A DNA stretch of 64,000 nt from Streptomyces sp. NBC_00154 (GCF_026342835.1 NZ_JAPEMI010000001.1:1556501-1620500), one strand, 5' to 3'. Numbered from the stretch's first letter, positions 51,142 through 59,926 are shown. Notes: a model not told the origin generated them from the sequence alone. Numbers and translations: made by a program.

Positions 51142-52443
51142 TTACTCCCCTTCAACACGCATGATGCTGGCGACACCGCGCACGGTGTCGAGCTTGCGCA
51201 GCGCCTCGACGGTCGCCGAGAGGGCGGCGTCGGGCGCGCGGTGGGTGACGACGACGAGAGATGCCTCGCCGCCTCCGTCCTGGCGGCCTTGCTGGCGGAC
51301 CGTATCGATGGATACGCCCTGTTCGGCGAAGACCGTCGCGACCTGGGCGAGTACGCCAGGCTTGTCGGCCACGTCGAGACTGATGTGGTACCGCGTGACG
51401 ACCTCACCCATGGGGCTGACCGGCAGACGCGTGTACGCGGACTCACCGGGGCCGGTGGCCTCGTTGAGCTTGTTGCGGCAGACCGCGACCAGGTCGCCGA
51501 GGACCGCGGAGGCGGTCGGGGAACCGCCCGCGCCGGGGCCGTAGAACATCAGCTGCCCGGCGGCATCCGCCTCGACGAAGACCGCGTTGTACGCCTCACG
51601 GACGGAGGCCAGCGGGTGGCTGAGCGGGATCATCGCCGGGTGCACGCGCGCGGTGACGGACCGGCCGTCGGCGGCGCGCTCGCAGATGGCGAGGAGTTTG
51701 ACGGTGCAGCCCATGCGGCGGGCCGACGCGATGTCGGCCGCGGTGACCTCGGTGATGCCCTCGCGGTGCACCTCGCCGATCCGCACCCGGGTGTGGAAGG
51801 CGATTCCGGCGAGGATCGCGGCCTTGGCGGCGGCGTCGAAGCCCTCGACGTCGGCGGTCGGGTCGGCCTCGGCGTACCCGAGGGCGGTGGCCTCGTCGAG
51901 CGCCTCGGAGTAGCCCGCGCCGCTGGTGTCCATCTTGTCGAGGATGAAGTTGGTCGTGCCGTTGACGATGCCCAGCACCCGGTTGACCTTGTCACCGACG
52001 AGGGACTCGCGCAGCGGCCGCACGAGCGGAATGGCACCGGCCACGGCCGCCTCGTAATAGAGGTCCCGGCCGTACTGTTCGGCGGCGGCGTGCAGAGCGG
52101 CGCCGTCCTCGGCGAGCAGCGCCTTGTTGGCGGAGACGACACTCGCGCCGTGCTCGAAGGCGGTGGTGATGAGTGCGCGGGCCGGCTCGATGCCACCGAT
52201 GACCTCGATGACGACGTCGATGTCGCCCCGTTTGACCAGGGCGGTCGCATCGGTGGTGATCAGCGCGGGGTCGATCCCCTCCCGCGCCTTCGAGGGCCGG
52301 CGGACGGCGACACCGGCGAGCTCGATGGGCGCGCCGATGCGCGCGGCGAGGTCGTCGGCGTGCGTCGTCATGATGCGCGCCACCTCTGAGCCGACCACTC
52401 CACAGCCCAGCAGCGCCACCTTCAGCGGACGCGTACGCATCAT
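51142..52443 (-). CDS. hom: Homoserine dehydrogenase
   Basis: 433 residues. Rossmann motif LLGCGVVGSEVA (~12-23), catalytic region GIVNGTTNFILDKM and a C-terminal ACT regulatory domain (~350-430, ISLDVADKPGVLAQVATVFA) for threonine feedback. Start at the double ATG (MMRTRPLK), preceded by GAGGTCGG; the frame continues 16 codons upstream. It feeds thrB/thrC and methionine synthesis. Confidence 0.95.
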   Translation of the reverse strand: MMRTRPLKVALLGCGVVGSEVARIMTTHADDLAARIGAPIELAGVAVRRPSKAREGIDPALITTDATALVKRGDIDVVIEVIGGIEPARALITTAFEHGASVVSANKALLAEDGAALHAAAEQYGRDLYYEAAVAGAIPLVRPLRESLVGDKVNRVLGIVNGTTNFILDKMDTSGAGYSEALDEATALGYAEADPTADVEGFDAAAKAAILAGIAFHTRVRIGEVHREGITEVTAADIASARRMGCTVKLLAICERAADGRSVTARVHPAMIPLSHPLASVREAYNAVFVEADAAGQLMFYGPGAGGSPTASAVLGDLVAVCRNKLNEATGPGESAYTRLPVSPMGEVVTRYHISLDVADKPGVLAQVATVFAEQGVSIDTVRQQGRQDGGGEASLVVVTHRAPDAALSATVEALRKLDTVRGVASIMRVEGE

Positions 52444-52539
52444 CCGACCTCGTTTCTCATGCATGCTCATGTGTGGACCAGTCTCACTCACCGGACGGGA
52501 GTTTCTGTCACCCGTCCGGATCCTGAGACATCTATTTCA

Positions 52540-53931
52540 TCAGCCGACATCAAGACGCAGGAGATCTTCCTCCGTCTCGCGCCGGACGATCACCCGCGCC
52601 TCTCCGTCGCGCACGGCGACGACGGGTGGGCGCAGCGCGTGGTTGTAATTGCTCGCCATCGAGCGGCAGTAGGCGCCGGTGGCGGGCACGGCGATCAGAT
52701 CGCCGGGCGCGAGGTCGGACGGCAGGAACGCATCCTTGACCACGATGTCACCGCTCTCGCAGTGCTTGCCGACGACGCGTACGAGCATCGGTTCGGCGTC
52801 GGAGCGGCGCGAGACGAGCGCGACGCTGTACTCGGCGTCGTAGAGCGCGGTGCGGATGTTGTCCGACATGCCGCCGTCGACGCTGACGTACGTACGCAGT
52901 CCTTCGAGGTGCTTGATGGTGCCGACCTCGTACAGCGTGAACGCGGTGGGGCCGACGATGGCGCGCCCGGGCTCGACCGAGATCCGCGGGGTGGCGAGGC
53001 CGGCCGACTCGCACTCGCGGGTCACGATGTCGCCGAGCGCCTTGGCGATCTCGTGCGGCTCGCGCGGGTCGTCGTCGGAGGTGTACGCGATGCCCAGACC
53101 ACCACCGAGGTCGATCTCCGGCAGCTCGACACCGTGCTCGTCGCGCACCTCGGCGAGGAGCTGGACCACGCGGCGGGCGGAGACCTCGAAACCCGCCATG
53201 TCGAAGATCTGCGAGCCGATGTGCGAGTGGATGCCGATGAGTTCGATCCCGTCGAGCGTGAGCGCCCGGCGCACTGCTTCGGCGGCCTGCCCTCCGGCCA
53301 GCGCGATGCCGAACTTCTGGTCCTCGTGGGCGGTGGCGATGAACTCGTGGGTGTGCGCCTCGACGCCGACCGTCACCCGGATCTGGACACGCTGCCGCTT
53401 GCCGAGCCGCTGCGCGATGTGCGAGACGCGGACGATCTCCTGGAACGAGTCGAGCACGATCCGCCCGACACCGACGTGGATGGCCCGCTCGATCTCGGCG
53501 ACGGTCTTGTTGTTGCCGTGGAAGGCGATGCGCTCGGCGGGCATGCCGGCGTCGAGTGCGGTGGTCAGCTCGCCGCCGGAGCAGACGTCGAGGTTGAGCC
53601 CCTCCTCCTTCAGCCAGCGCACGACAGCCCGTGACAGGAACGCCTTGCCGGCGTAGAAGACATCGGCGCCCGGTCCGAACGCGTCGGCCCAGGCGCGGCA
53701 GCGGGCGCGGAAGTCGCTCTCGTCGAGGAAGTAGGCGGGCGTGCCGAATTCCTCGGCCAGCCGGGTCACTTCGATCCCGCCGACGGTCACGGCGCCGTCG
53801 TCGTTGCGGGAGACGGTGCGGGCCCAGACCTTCTCGTCGAGGACGTTCAGGTCGGCGGGCGGGGCCGTGTAGTGCCCCTCGGTCAGGACGTCGGCGTGAC
53901 GGGGACCGGCGGGGTGTGCGGATCGGCTCAT
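52540..53931 (-). CDS. lysA: Diaminopimelate decarboxylase
   Basis: 463 residues, fold type III PLP enzyme. Schiff-base Lys96 in FYAGKAFLS; the glycine-rich IDLGGGLGIAY binds PLP phosphate; Cys in GKHCESGD completes the active site at the dimer interface. It makes lysine from meso-DAP. ATG 53931. It is followed by hom after 96 bases and preceded by nrtL (26 bases), so one operon is likely. Confidence 0.96.
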   Translation of the reverse strand: MSRSAHPAGPRHADVLTEGHYTAPPADLNVLDEKVWARTVSRNDDGAVTVGGIEVTRLAEEFGTPAYFLDESDFRARCRAWADAFGPGADVFYAGKAFLSRAVVRWLKEEGLNLDVCSGGELTTALDAGMPAERIAFHGNNKTVAEIERAIHVGVGRIVLDSFQEIVRVSHIAQRLGKRQRVQIRVTVGVEAHTHEFIATAHEDQKFGIALAGGQAAEAVRRALTLDGIELIGIHSHIGSQIFDMAGFEVSARRVVQLLAEVRDEHGVELPEIDLGGGLGIAYTSDDDPREPHEIAKALGDIVTRECESAGLATPRISVEPGRAIVGPTAFTLYEVGTIKHLEGLRTYVSVDGGMSDNIRTALYDAEYSVALVSRRSDAEPMLVRVVGKHCESGDIVVKDAFLPSDLAPGDLIAVPATGAYCRSMASNYNHALRPPVVAVRDGEARVIVRRETEEDLLRLDVG

Positions 53932-53957
53932 GGTGTTGCTCTGCTCTTTCGGATCTC

Positions 53958-55028
53958 TCAGAGGTGTTCGGGTGCGCTGATACCGAGCAGGGACAGGCCA
54001 CCGGCGAGCACCGTCCCGGCGGCTTCGGCAACGGCCAGCCGGGAGCGGTGGGCGGCCGAGGGTTTCTCGTCGCCGACGGGCAGCGGGGACGCGGAGTCCT
54101 GGAAGTCGAAGAAGGCGTGCGCGACGTCTTCGAGATGCCGGGCGAGCCGGTCGGGCGCGCGGTGGCGGGCGGCGGCGGCGAGGGCCTCTGGGTAGTCGGC
54201 CAGCGCGCGCAGCAGTGCGGGTGCGTCGACATCCTCGTCGTACGAGCTGTCGAATCCGAGGAGCACGGCGCCACGGGTGAGCGCGCGGGCCCGGGAGTGG
54301 GCGTAGCGGACGAGGAACAGCGGATTGCCGGCGCTCTGTACGAGCAGCTCGTCGCCGAGCGGGGCCCGGTCGTGCCCGGCCGGCCGCAGCAGCCCCCACC
54401 GGACGGCATCGGGTCCGAGCCGCTCCAGCAGCTCGCTCGCGGCGGCACCCGCGGGAAGGGGCCGGACGACGGTGGGCGACGCAGCCGGCTCCCCCGGGGC
54501 GTCGATGTCGACTCCCAGCCGCGCCCAGTCGGGGTCGGGGTCGGGCGACCCGTCGCAGCCGGTGCGCACCAGCGCACCCTGGGTGCGTGCGATGGTGCGC
54601 AGCGCGTGGGCGGTGACCGCGGCCCGGACCTCGCGGGCATGGCTCAACTGCAGGATGTCCCCGGCGAGCGCGTCCCCGTGCCCGTACCGGGCCCCTCGCG
54701 CCAGCACATCGCGTACGAGCGCCTCGCGCGCCCGGGCATCCGCCGACGCGTCGAGCGTGAAGTTCAGAAATCCGGGCCCGGTGACCTCGACCCGGCCGAT
54801 CCCCGGTGCGCCGGCGACCCGGTCCCGCAGGATCTCGGCGACCTCCCGGGCCGGCCGCGCGGCGGCCCCGGCCAGCTGGAGCGCGACGGCACAGGCGTAG
54901 TCCCCACTACCGCCGGGCCGTGTCCGCTCCACTCGCACGCGCGCGGGCACGGGCGCGCGCAAGGCGTCCTCGTCGACCGCACGACGCACGGCGCGCAGCA
55001 CGGTCCTTGAGAGCTCGGCGGGGGTCAC
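53958..55028 (-). CDS. nrtL: ArgS-related anticodon-binding protein NrtL
   Basis: 356 residues. It has the Arg_S N-terminal-like fold (GDYACAVALQLAGAAARPAREVAEILRDR, GPGFLNFTL) and a C-terminal DALR anticodon-binding domain (LLRALADYPEALAAAARH..., HAFFDFQDSASPLP). The catalytic Rossmann core with HIGH and KMSKS motifs, present in ArgRS, is missing. Its function is not known; it is usual next to lysA in Streptomyces. GTG start with no Shine-Dalgarno; TACGCT seven bases upstream suggests leaderless mRNA. A tRNA-Arg gene lies 0.7 kb upstream. Confidence 0.9.
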   Translation of the reverse strand: MTPAELSRTVLRAVRRAVDEDALRAPVPARVRVERTRPGGSGDYACAVALQLAGAAARPAREVAEILRDRVAGAPGIGRVEVTGPGFLNFTLDASADARAREALVRDVLARGARYGHGDALAGDILQLSHAREVRAAVTAHALRTIARTQGALVRTGCDGSPDPDPDWARLGVDIDAPGEPAASPTVVRPLPAGAAASELLERLGPDAVRWGLLRPAGHDRAPLGDELLVQSAGNPLFLVRYAHSRARALTRGAVLLGFDSSYDEDVDAPALLRALADYPEALAAAARHRAPDRLARHLEDVAHAFFDFQDSASPLPVGDEKPSAAHRSRLAVAEAAGTVLAGGLSLLGISAPEHL

Positions 55029-55083
55029 GGGACAAGCGTATGGGAGGGAGGGGGGCGCTCCGCGACCTGGTTTCGCCATGCGG

Positions 55084-55518
55084 TCAGCCCGCGGCGCTCT
55101 CGGCCTTCCCGGCGCTTTGTCTGCCGTCGACCGACGGCGGGTCCTCCCTGTTCGCCAACTGCCGTACGAGCCGTACCAGCTCGCTGGGCTCGAAGGGCTT
55201 CGCCAGGAACGCGTCGACGCCCGCGGCGACACCGTTGTCAACCTCGTACTGCGTACAGGCGCTGACGATCGCGACGGGCAGATGTCTGGTCCGCGGATCG
55301 GAGCGCAGGCGAGTGGCGGTCTGCAGACCGTCGAGCCGGGGCATGACGACATCGAGGGTGATCACATCGGGGCAGACCCGATGCACCAGGTCCAGGCACT
55401 CGACACCATCGGCCGCGGTCACGACCTCGAAGCCCTCAAGCTCGAGATTGACCCTGATCAACTGCCGGATGACCTTGTTGTCGTCAACAACAAGCACGCG
55501 GCCACACGCCCCTGACAC
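55084..55518 (-). CDS. Stand-alone receiver-domain response regulator
   Basis: 144 residues, receiver domain only: VLVVDDNKVIR (acidic pocket DD), phospho-acceptor Asp56 in VITLDVVMPRLDG, Ser/Ala at AIVSACTQYE, Lys in AFLAKPFEPSEL. No output domain; no kinase gene adjacent. GTG start (MSGACGRVLVVDD); an ATG 16 codons upstream (55566) is possible. CheY- or Spo0F-like proteins act by protein-protein contacts. First gene of the run that continues with nrtL (55 bases). Confidence 0.9.
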   Translation of the reverse strand: MSGACGRVLVVDDNKVIRQLIRVNLELEGFEVVTAADGVECLDLVHRVCPDVITLDVVMPRLDGLQTATRLRSDPRTRHLPVAIVSACTQYEVDNGVAAGVDAFLAKPFEPSELVRLVRQLANREDPPSVDGRQSAGKAESAAG

Positions 55519-55739
55519 ACTCCGAGAGTAGGCGGGGCGTAGGGGCTGCGTCCGGGTTTTGCCCATTTCCGGCCCCGGACGGGTGGCGGCCGGGTGGCCC
55601 ACGGACGGCACGGCGGACGATACGGCGGAGGGCATGGGAGCCGACGTGACGCGGACGGTGGCCGCGCGGAAATACCTGTTCACGGACACCCCGCGGAAGC
55701 TGGTAGTGTTTCACCCGTCGCAGAGCACAACAGCGACAT

Positions 55740-55811
55740 GCCCCCGTAGCTCAGGGGATAGAGCATCGGCCTCCGGAGCCGGGTGCGCAGGTTCGAATCC
55801 TGCCGGGGGCA
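55740..55811 (+). tRNA. tRNA-Arg (CCG anticodon)
   Basis: Complete cloverleaf: 7-bp acceptor GCCCCCG/CGGGGGC, D-stem GCTC/GAGC, anticodon stem TCGGC/GCCGG with loop CTCCGGA (anticodon CCG), T-arm GCAGG-TTCGAAT-CCTGC. CCA is not encoded. Its 3' half is the probable attB of the element that begins immediately downstream. Confidence 0.97.
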
Positions 55812-55861
55812 CTTCAGTCCGGACAGCATGATCAACCCGCTGACCAGGCAAAGTGCCAAGT

Positions 55862-55902
55862 ACAAAGGGTCGGACCCAGTCTCACTGGGTCCGACCCTTT
55901 GT
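55862..55902. terminator. Perfect 19-bp hairpin between tRNA-Arg and int remnant 1
   Basis: ACAAAGGGTCGGACCCAGT and ACTGGGTCCGACCCTTTGT with a CTC loop. With its T-rich downstream arm it can terminate the tRNA transcript as well as the minus strand. Confidence 0.88.
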
Positions 55903-55935
55903 CGTTGTGTGTCACTGATCGCGAGTGAGTGGCGA
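55896..55935. repeat. 40-bp direct repeat, left copy
   Basis: Identical over 40 bases to 59927-59966, each copy just downstream of an int 3' end. May include integrase arm-type sites or simply duplicated flank. Confidence 0.85.
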
Positions 55936-55960
55936 GTGGGTTTTCAGGGGTGATCCCAGC

Positions 55961-56136
55961 TCACTCGCTGGTCTCCTCACCCCATCCCATGGACTTTTCG
56001 ATCTTCCGGTTGTTCAGCTCCTCGTGATCACCGATGCAGCCCGCGTAACGGCGATGCGCCTCTTCACCTGAGTTCCCTACGCGGCGGGACACCTCCGCCA
56101 CAAGGACGCCGGCGCTCAGCCAGTTCGTGTGCCGCC
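55961..56136 (-). pseudogene. Integrase remnant 1 (C-terminal ~50 codons)
   Basis: The minus strand encodes a degenerate copy of the last ~50 residues of the integrase at 60006: TNWLSAGVLVAEVSRRVGNS and HRRYAGCIGDHEELNNRKIE, keeping the catalytic Tyr region. The stop is shifted, adding a few residues after GWG. Similarity is lost at about 56136, before the Arg box, so no function is expected. Most diverged of the copies, hence presumably the oldest. Confidence 0.85.
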
Positions 56137-56221
56137 ACCATGTTCCAGTCGAGGACGATCCCTGACGCCGCCCTGCCCGCTCCCGGGTAGCTCCGGTCAT
56201 GCTTTCGGAGAAAAGCCTAGG

Positions 56222-56326
56222 GGCAGGCATCGCTGGACGATCGAACGCACCATGGCCTGGCTCGCCGGCTGCCGCCGCCTCCACCCTCATCTGCACCGCA
56301 GGTTCGACAGCCAAGTGTGCCGCTAA
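56222..56326 (+). pseudogene. IS5-like transposase remnant (C-terminal ~34 residues)
   Basis: GRHRWTIERTMAWLAGCRRL is the conserved C-terminal 'R-x-x-W-x-x-E-R' motif of IS5-type DDE transposases, containing the last catalytic Glu. Only this fragment survives; no inverted repeats were found. It overlaps the 5' flank of the DUF4291 gene and marks past IS activity at the element edge. Confidence 0.7.
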
Positions 56327-56367
56327 TTCGATGGCACGCATCGAACGGTGCCCTCACGCTGGTCACC

Positions 56368-56961
56368 GTGGCAGAACCCAAGCACCAGATCCGCGCTTTT
56401 TACACCGCTTCCACGGTCACCGTCTACCAGGCGTACGGGCCGGAGATCGGCCTTCCCGCGGCCCGGGACAGTCGCTTTCCGGCAGCCTGGCAGCGGGACC
56501 GGATGACGTGGATCAAGCCCTCCTTCCTCTGGATGATGTACCGCTGCGGATGGGGCTCCAAGGACGGCCAGGAAACTGTCCTCGCCATCGAGATCACCCG
56601 TGAAGGCTTCGAATGGGCACTGGAACATGCCTGCCTGGCCCACTATGAGCACGGGCTGCATCCTGACCGCGCAACCTGGAAACGCCAGTTGAAGCGGTCT
56701 CCGGCTCGGGTCCAGTGGGACCCGGAACGTGACCTGCACCTGCAGCCACTTCCTCACCGCTCGCTGCAACTCGGTCTCACAGGAGAAGCCGCACACCGCT
56801 ACGCGGACGAGTGGACGGTCTCCATCACCGACATCACCTCACTGGCGCACACAATTCACCACCACGTACGGGACGGGGACCTGACTGCAGCACGACGCCT
56901 CCTACCCGCAGAGCGTTCCTACCCAGTGCCCGAAGGAGGCTTGGACCACTTGCACCGGTGA
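56368..56961 (+). CDS. DUF4291 domain protein (cargo gene)
   Basis: 197 residues from GTG 56368, which places QIRAFYTASTVTVYQAY at residue 7 as in DUF4291 proteins; a GTG at 56317 would add 17 residues derived partly from the transposase scrap. Conserved blocks: FPAAWQRDRMTWIKPSFLWMMYR, then EITREGFEWALEHACLAHYE, then VQWDPERDLHLQPLPHRSLQLGL. The family's biochemical role is not established to my knowledge. GC content is lower than the chromosomal genes nearby. It lies between int remnants 1 and 2. Confidence 0.85.
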   Translation: MAEPKHQIRAFYTASTVTVYQAYGPEIGLPAARDSRFPAAWQRDRMTWIKPSFLWMMYRCGWGSKDGQETVLAIEITREGFEWALEHACLAHYEHGLHPDRATWKRQLKRSPARVQWDPERDLHLQPLPHRSLQLGLTGEAAHRYADEWTVSITDITSLAHTIHHHVRDGDLTAARRLLPAERSYPVPEGGLDHLHR

Positions 56962-57026
56962 GCAGAGCAGCCAATTGAGATGACCTGTAAAGCAGACGCG
57001 CTGCACGCTCCTCACGCGCAGGAGCT

Positions 57027-57057
57027 GGGTTGGACCCAGTGAGACTGGGTCCAACCC
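57027..57057. terminator. 14-bp hairpin before int remnant 2
   Basis: GGGTTGGACCCAGT and ACTGGGTCCAACCC around a GAG loop. It is nearly the same stem as at 55862 with compensatory changes, and also serves the convergent DUF4291 gene. Confidence 0.85.
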
Positions 57058-57139
57058 TTTGCACTCGTCCGCCACTGGTCGTGGGTGAGCGGCGCGTCGT
57101 TTTCACGCGTGGCCGCAGCTCACTCCCCGGTTCCCTCAC

Positions 57140-57456
57140 CCCACCCCATGGCTTACTCAATCTTCCGGTTGTTCAGCTCCTCGTGGCCGTCGATGCAGCC
57201 CGCGTACCGACGGTGCACCACTTCGGGAGAGTTTCCGGCGCGCCGGGACACCTCCGCCACTGGGACCCCAGCGTTCAGCCAGTTCGTGATGCAGGTGTGC
57301 CGCAAGTCGTACGGCCGGTGGGCCAGCGGCGAATCGGTCTTGTCCGGCGGCAGCGCGTAGGGACGGGCTTCCTGCCATACCCGCCAGTAGCTGGTGGAGC
57401 CGAGGACTCCCCCACGCTCGTTGGCAAAGAGCCGACCGTCCTCGGCCGTGCCGAGC
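57140..57456 (-). pseudogene. Integrase remnant 2 (C-terminal ~105 codons)
   Basis: High similarity on the minus strand to the int codons from ~380 to the end, including LFANERGG, the YDLRHTC box and HRRYAGCIDGHEELNNRKIE. A CAA-to-TAA change (57149-57151 region) creates a stop a few codons early. Homology ends abruptly near 57456, where unrelated sequence begins that leads to the LamG gene. The upstream part of int is absent, so it is non-functional. Confidence 0.85.
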
Positions 57457-57651
57457 TGGAACAGGTCATCGAGCCCCCGACCACCCTCGTGGTCATCCAG
57501 CGGCCGGCCGACTCATCGTTCTACCGGAGCTGCTACCCGCTACCAGTGCCTGAGCGAAGGGGAGAAATCCTCGTCTGCGTTGTCAGACATCTCTGTTAGC
57601 TTCATGCGGCTCGTGTGATCCACGAGCTCAAGCACTTACAGGGGAGGGACA
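57457..57651 (+). other. Junction segment between int remnant 2 and the LamG gene
   Basis: 195 bases. The plus strand can encode a fragment ending ILVCVVRHLC (stop at 57599), possibly the tail of a lost gene. The rest is the LamG promoter and Shine-Dalgarno region. No family recognised and no att-like repeat seen. Confidence 0.35.
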
Positions 57652-59802
57652 TTGACCAGGTTCGGAAGGACGGTCAGATACAGACGGATGGTGGTGGGGA
57701 GCTGCGCGGCGGCGCTGCTCGCCACGTCTGCCGGTACGGCGTATGCGGTGGACAACCTGCCGCCGAAGCAGCCGCTGATCCAGGACCTCCAGTCGGAGGG
57801 CAAAGCCTGCGCCACCGGCGACGACACGCCATACGTCCCGGAGTCACCCAGGCTCAGTGCCATGCTGTACGACCCGGAGGAGGACAACCAGCCCTCCGAA
57901 TCTAGCCCGGTCAAGGGCGAGTTCGAAGCCTGGTGGACGGACGCAGCAGGAGTTGAGCAGCGTCGTACCTACACCACCATCACCTTGTCGTCGGGGGCGC
58001 GCTTCTACTGGACGATGCCGGGCGACATCCCGGCGAACACGGTCGTGTCCTGGCACGTCCGCGCGAACGACGGCGAGGCGACCTCCGCATGGAGCGACGA
58101 GGGCGACGGCTCGGTCTGTTCCTTCGTGTACGACGACGTGAATCCTGAGAAGGCGACGATCAGCTCCCCCGAATACCCGAATCCGGAGGACGTGTTCTGG
58201 GTGGACGGGGTGGGCGTCTACGGCCACTTCACCATGGACTCGCCCTCGGACGACGTGGTGGCGTACACGTACGGCTTCCTGGGCGGCCCGTACGGGACCG
58301 TCTCCGCCGAGCGGCCGGGCGCAGCTGTGACCGTTCCGTACCTGCCGCTCACTGCAGGTCCCAAGCAGCTGACGGTCCGCGCGCTCGACCGGGCGGGCCG
58401 AAGCAGCGGTAGTTCGTCGTACGACTTCAACGTGCAGAACGGGCGTGCCCCTGTCGCCCGCTGGAAGCTGGACGACCCGGCGGGCTCCCGCACGGCCTCT
58501 GCCGAGACGGGCACCGTCGCCCGTGCCGGCACTGGCGTGACCTTCGGCGGCCCGGCGCCCGCGGGCACCGGAACTACCGCCACAGTCGGCCTCGACGGCA
58601 GCGGTCACGGCTTCCTCACCACGGACGCCCCGGCCACCGACATCCGCACGTCCTTCGCCGTCAGCGCCTGGGCGCGGCCCGCCGAAACCGGCCGGACCAT
58701 GACCGTCGCCAGCCAGGACGCGGACGGGAAGCCCGGCTTCGGCCTCGGGCTGCGCAGCCAGGACCCCGGCCCTGTCTGGTCGTTCGCGATCGGGGGCGCA
58801 CGGGTGTCCGGTGGTACGCCCGAGACAGGCGAGTGGGCCCATCTGCTGGGGCTGTACGACGCGGAGACAGGTCGCGCGCAGTTGTACGTCAACGGCCAGG
58901 AGGTCGGCACCGCGGCGGAGGCGACTCCCGCGGAGGCGGCCGGCGCGTTCCAGATCGGACGAGCCCGTGGGACTACCGGCTACCGCGACCGGTGGCACGG
59001 TGACATCGGCGACGTACGGGTCCACGACCGGGTCGTGGTACCGGGCGAGGTATCCGAACTGGCACTGCGCAAGCCGAAGCTGCTCGGTCACTGGTCGATG
59101 GACGACGCGACGGACGGCGCGAGCCCCGAGCAGTCGGACGGCGCGCCGCTGCGGCTCGGCACGGGAGCCTCGATCTACCGGGGCTCCGACAACTCCTGCA
59201 TCCCGGAGATCGACCCCGACTGCACCTACGTGCCGCCGCCGCTCGTCGGCGACGGGCATCTGCGCCTGGACGGCGAGACCGGGTACGCCGCTGCCGACGG
59301 GCCGGTCGTGGACACCGGCGACAGCTTCACCCTCGGCGTCGTCGTGCGCCTCGCGGACTCCGTGCCGGCCCACCCGATGACCGTGCTCTCGCAGGCCGGC
59401 GAGCACACCGACGCGTTCAAGGTGCGCTACGAGCCGTCCACGCACACCTGGCAACTCGTGATGCCGGAGAAGGACGAGGTCGGATCTCCCGAGAAGGTGG
59501 TGTCCCGGATCGCGGGCGCGGACGGCGGCGAGGGCCAGGGTCATCGTCTCGCCGTGATCTACGACGACGGGACCGACACGATCAAGCTCTACCTCGACGG
59601 CTACACCAACGCTGAAGCGACCGCGAGCCTCCCCAACGGCTGGCACAGCACCGGTGACCTCCAGATCGGCCGGGCCAAAGCCGGTGACGGATGGGGCGAG
59701 TACCTCCATGGCGATGTGGACGAAGTGCAGGCCTACTCCGGTGCGCTGCGGGACAGGGACGTATCCAGCCTGGGCTGGGGTACGAATCCCTGCCTGTGCT
59801 GA
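57652..59802 (+). CDS. Secreted LamG (concanavalin-like) domain protein (cargo gene)
   Basis: 716 residues. Signal peptide with Arg-rich start (RFGRTVRYRRM) and cleavage near AGTAYA (~33). An Ig/fibronectin-like region (~75-275) is followed by two LamG jelly-roll domains (~275-475 and ~480-710); each ends with the same type of motif, FQIGRARG...WHGDIGDVRVHDR and LQIGRAKAGDGWGEYLHGDV. It ends CLC. TTG start with GGGGAGGGA upstream. Probably a carbohydrate- or surface-binding extracellular protein; no catalytic motif seen. It lies between int remnant 2 and the intact int. Confidence 0.88.
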   Translation: MTRFGRTVRYRRMVVGSCAAALLATSAGTAYAVDNLPPKQPLIQDLQSEGKACATGDDTPYVPESPRLSAMLYDPEEDNQPSESSPVKGEFEAWWTDAAGVEQRRTYTTITLSSGARFYWTMPGDIPANTVVSWHVRANDGEATSAWSDEGDGSVCSFVYDDVNPEKATISSPEYPNPEDVFWVDGVGVYGHFTMDSPSDDVVAYTYGFLGGPYGTVSAERPGAAVTVPYLPLTAGPKQLTVRALDRAGRSSGSSSYDFNVQNGRAPVARWKLDDPAGSRTASAETGTVARAGTGVTFGGPAPAGTGTTATVGLDGSGHGFLTTDAPATDIRTSFAVSAWARPAETGRTMTVASQDADGKPGFGLGLRSQDPGPVWSFAIGGARVSGGTPETGEWAHLLGLYDAETGRAQLYVNGQEVGTAAEATPAEAAGAFQIGRARGTTGYRDRWHGDIGDVRVHDRVVVPGEVSELALRKPKLLGHWSMDDATDGASPEQSDGAPLRLGTGASIYRGSDNSCIPEIDPDCTYVPPPLVGDGHLRLDGETGYAAADGPVVDTGDSFTLGVVVRLADSVPAHPMTVLSQAGEHTDAFKVRYEPSTHTWQLVMPEKDEVGSPEKVVSRIAGADGGEGQGHRLAVIYDDGTDTIKLYLDGYTNAEATASLPNGWHSTGDLQIGRAKAGDGWGEYLHGDVDEVQAYSGALRDRDVSSLGWGTNPCLC

Positions 59803-59878
59803 TCCGTCCGTTCTGATCCGTCCGTTCTGAATCCAGAGGTCGGAGCCCCGACGGCCCGACAGCTTGCGCGCGGAAACA

Positions 59879-59913
59879 ACGATGGACCCGGACAGTGTGT
59901 CCGGGTCCATCGT
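59879..59913. terminator. 16-bp hairpin between LamG gene and intact int
   Basis: ACGATGGACCCGGACA and TGTCCGGGTCCATCGT around a three-base loop. It occupies the same relative place as the hairpins at 55862 and 57027 and shares the GGACCC/GGGTCC core. Confidence 0.88.
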
Positions 59914-59926
59914 CGTTGCAGCTCAG

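Noticed and set aside
56960..57030. Search for a copy of the tRNA-Arg 3' end at the inner junctions (also 59800-59880)
   Set aside because: Only a 7-base match (GCGCAGG) was seen; not enough for an att core.
59799..59831. Short direct repeat CTGATCCGTCCGTT after the LamG stop
   Set aside because: A 14-base local duplication adjacent to the stop; too short and isolated to call a target-site duplication.
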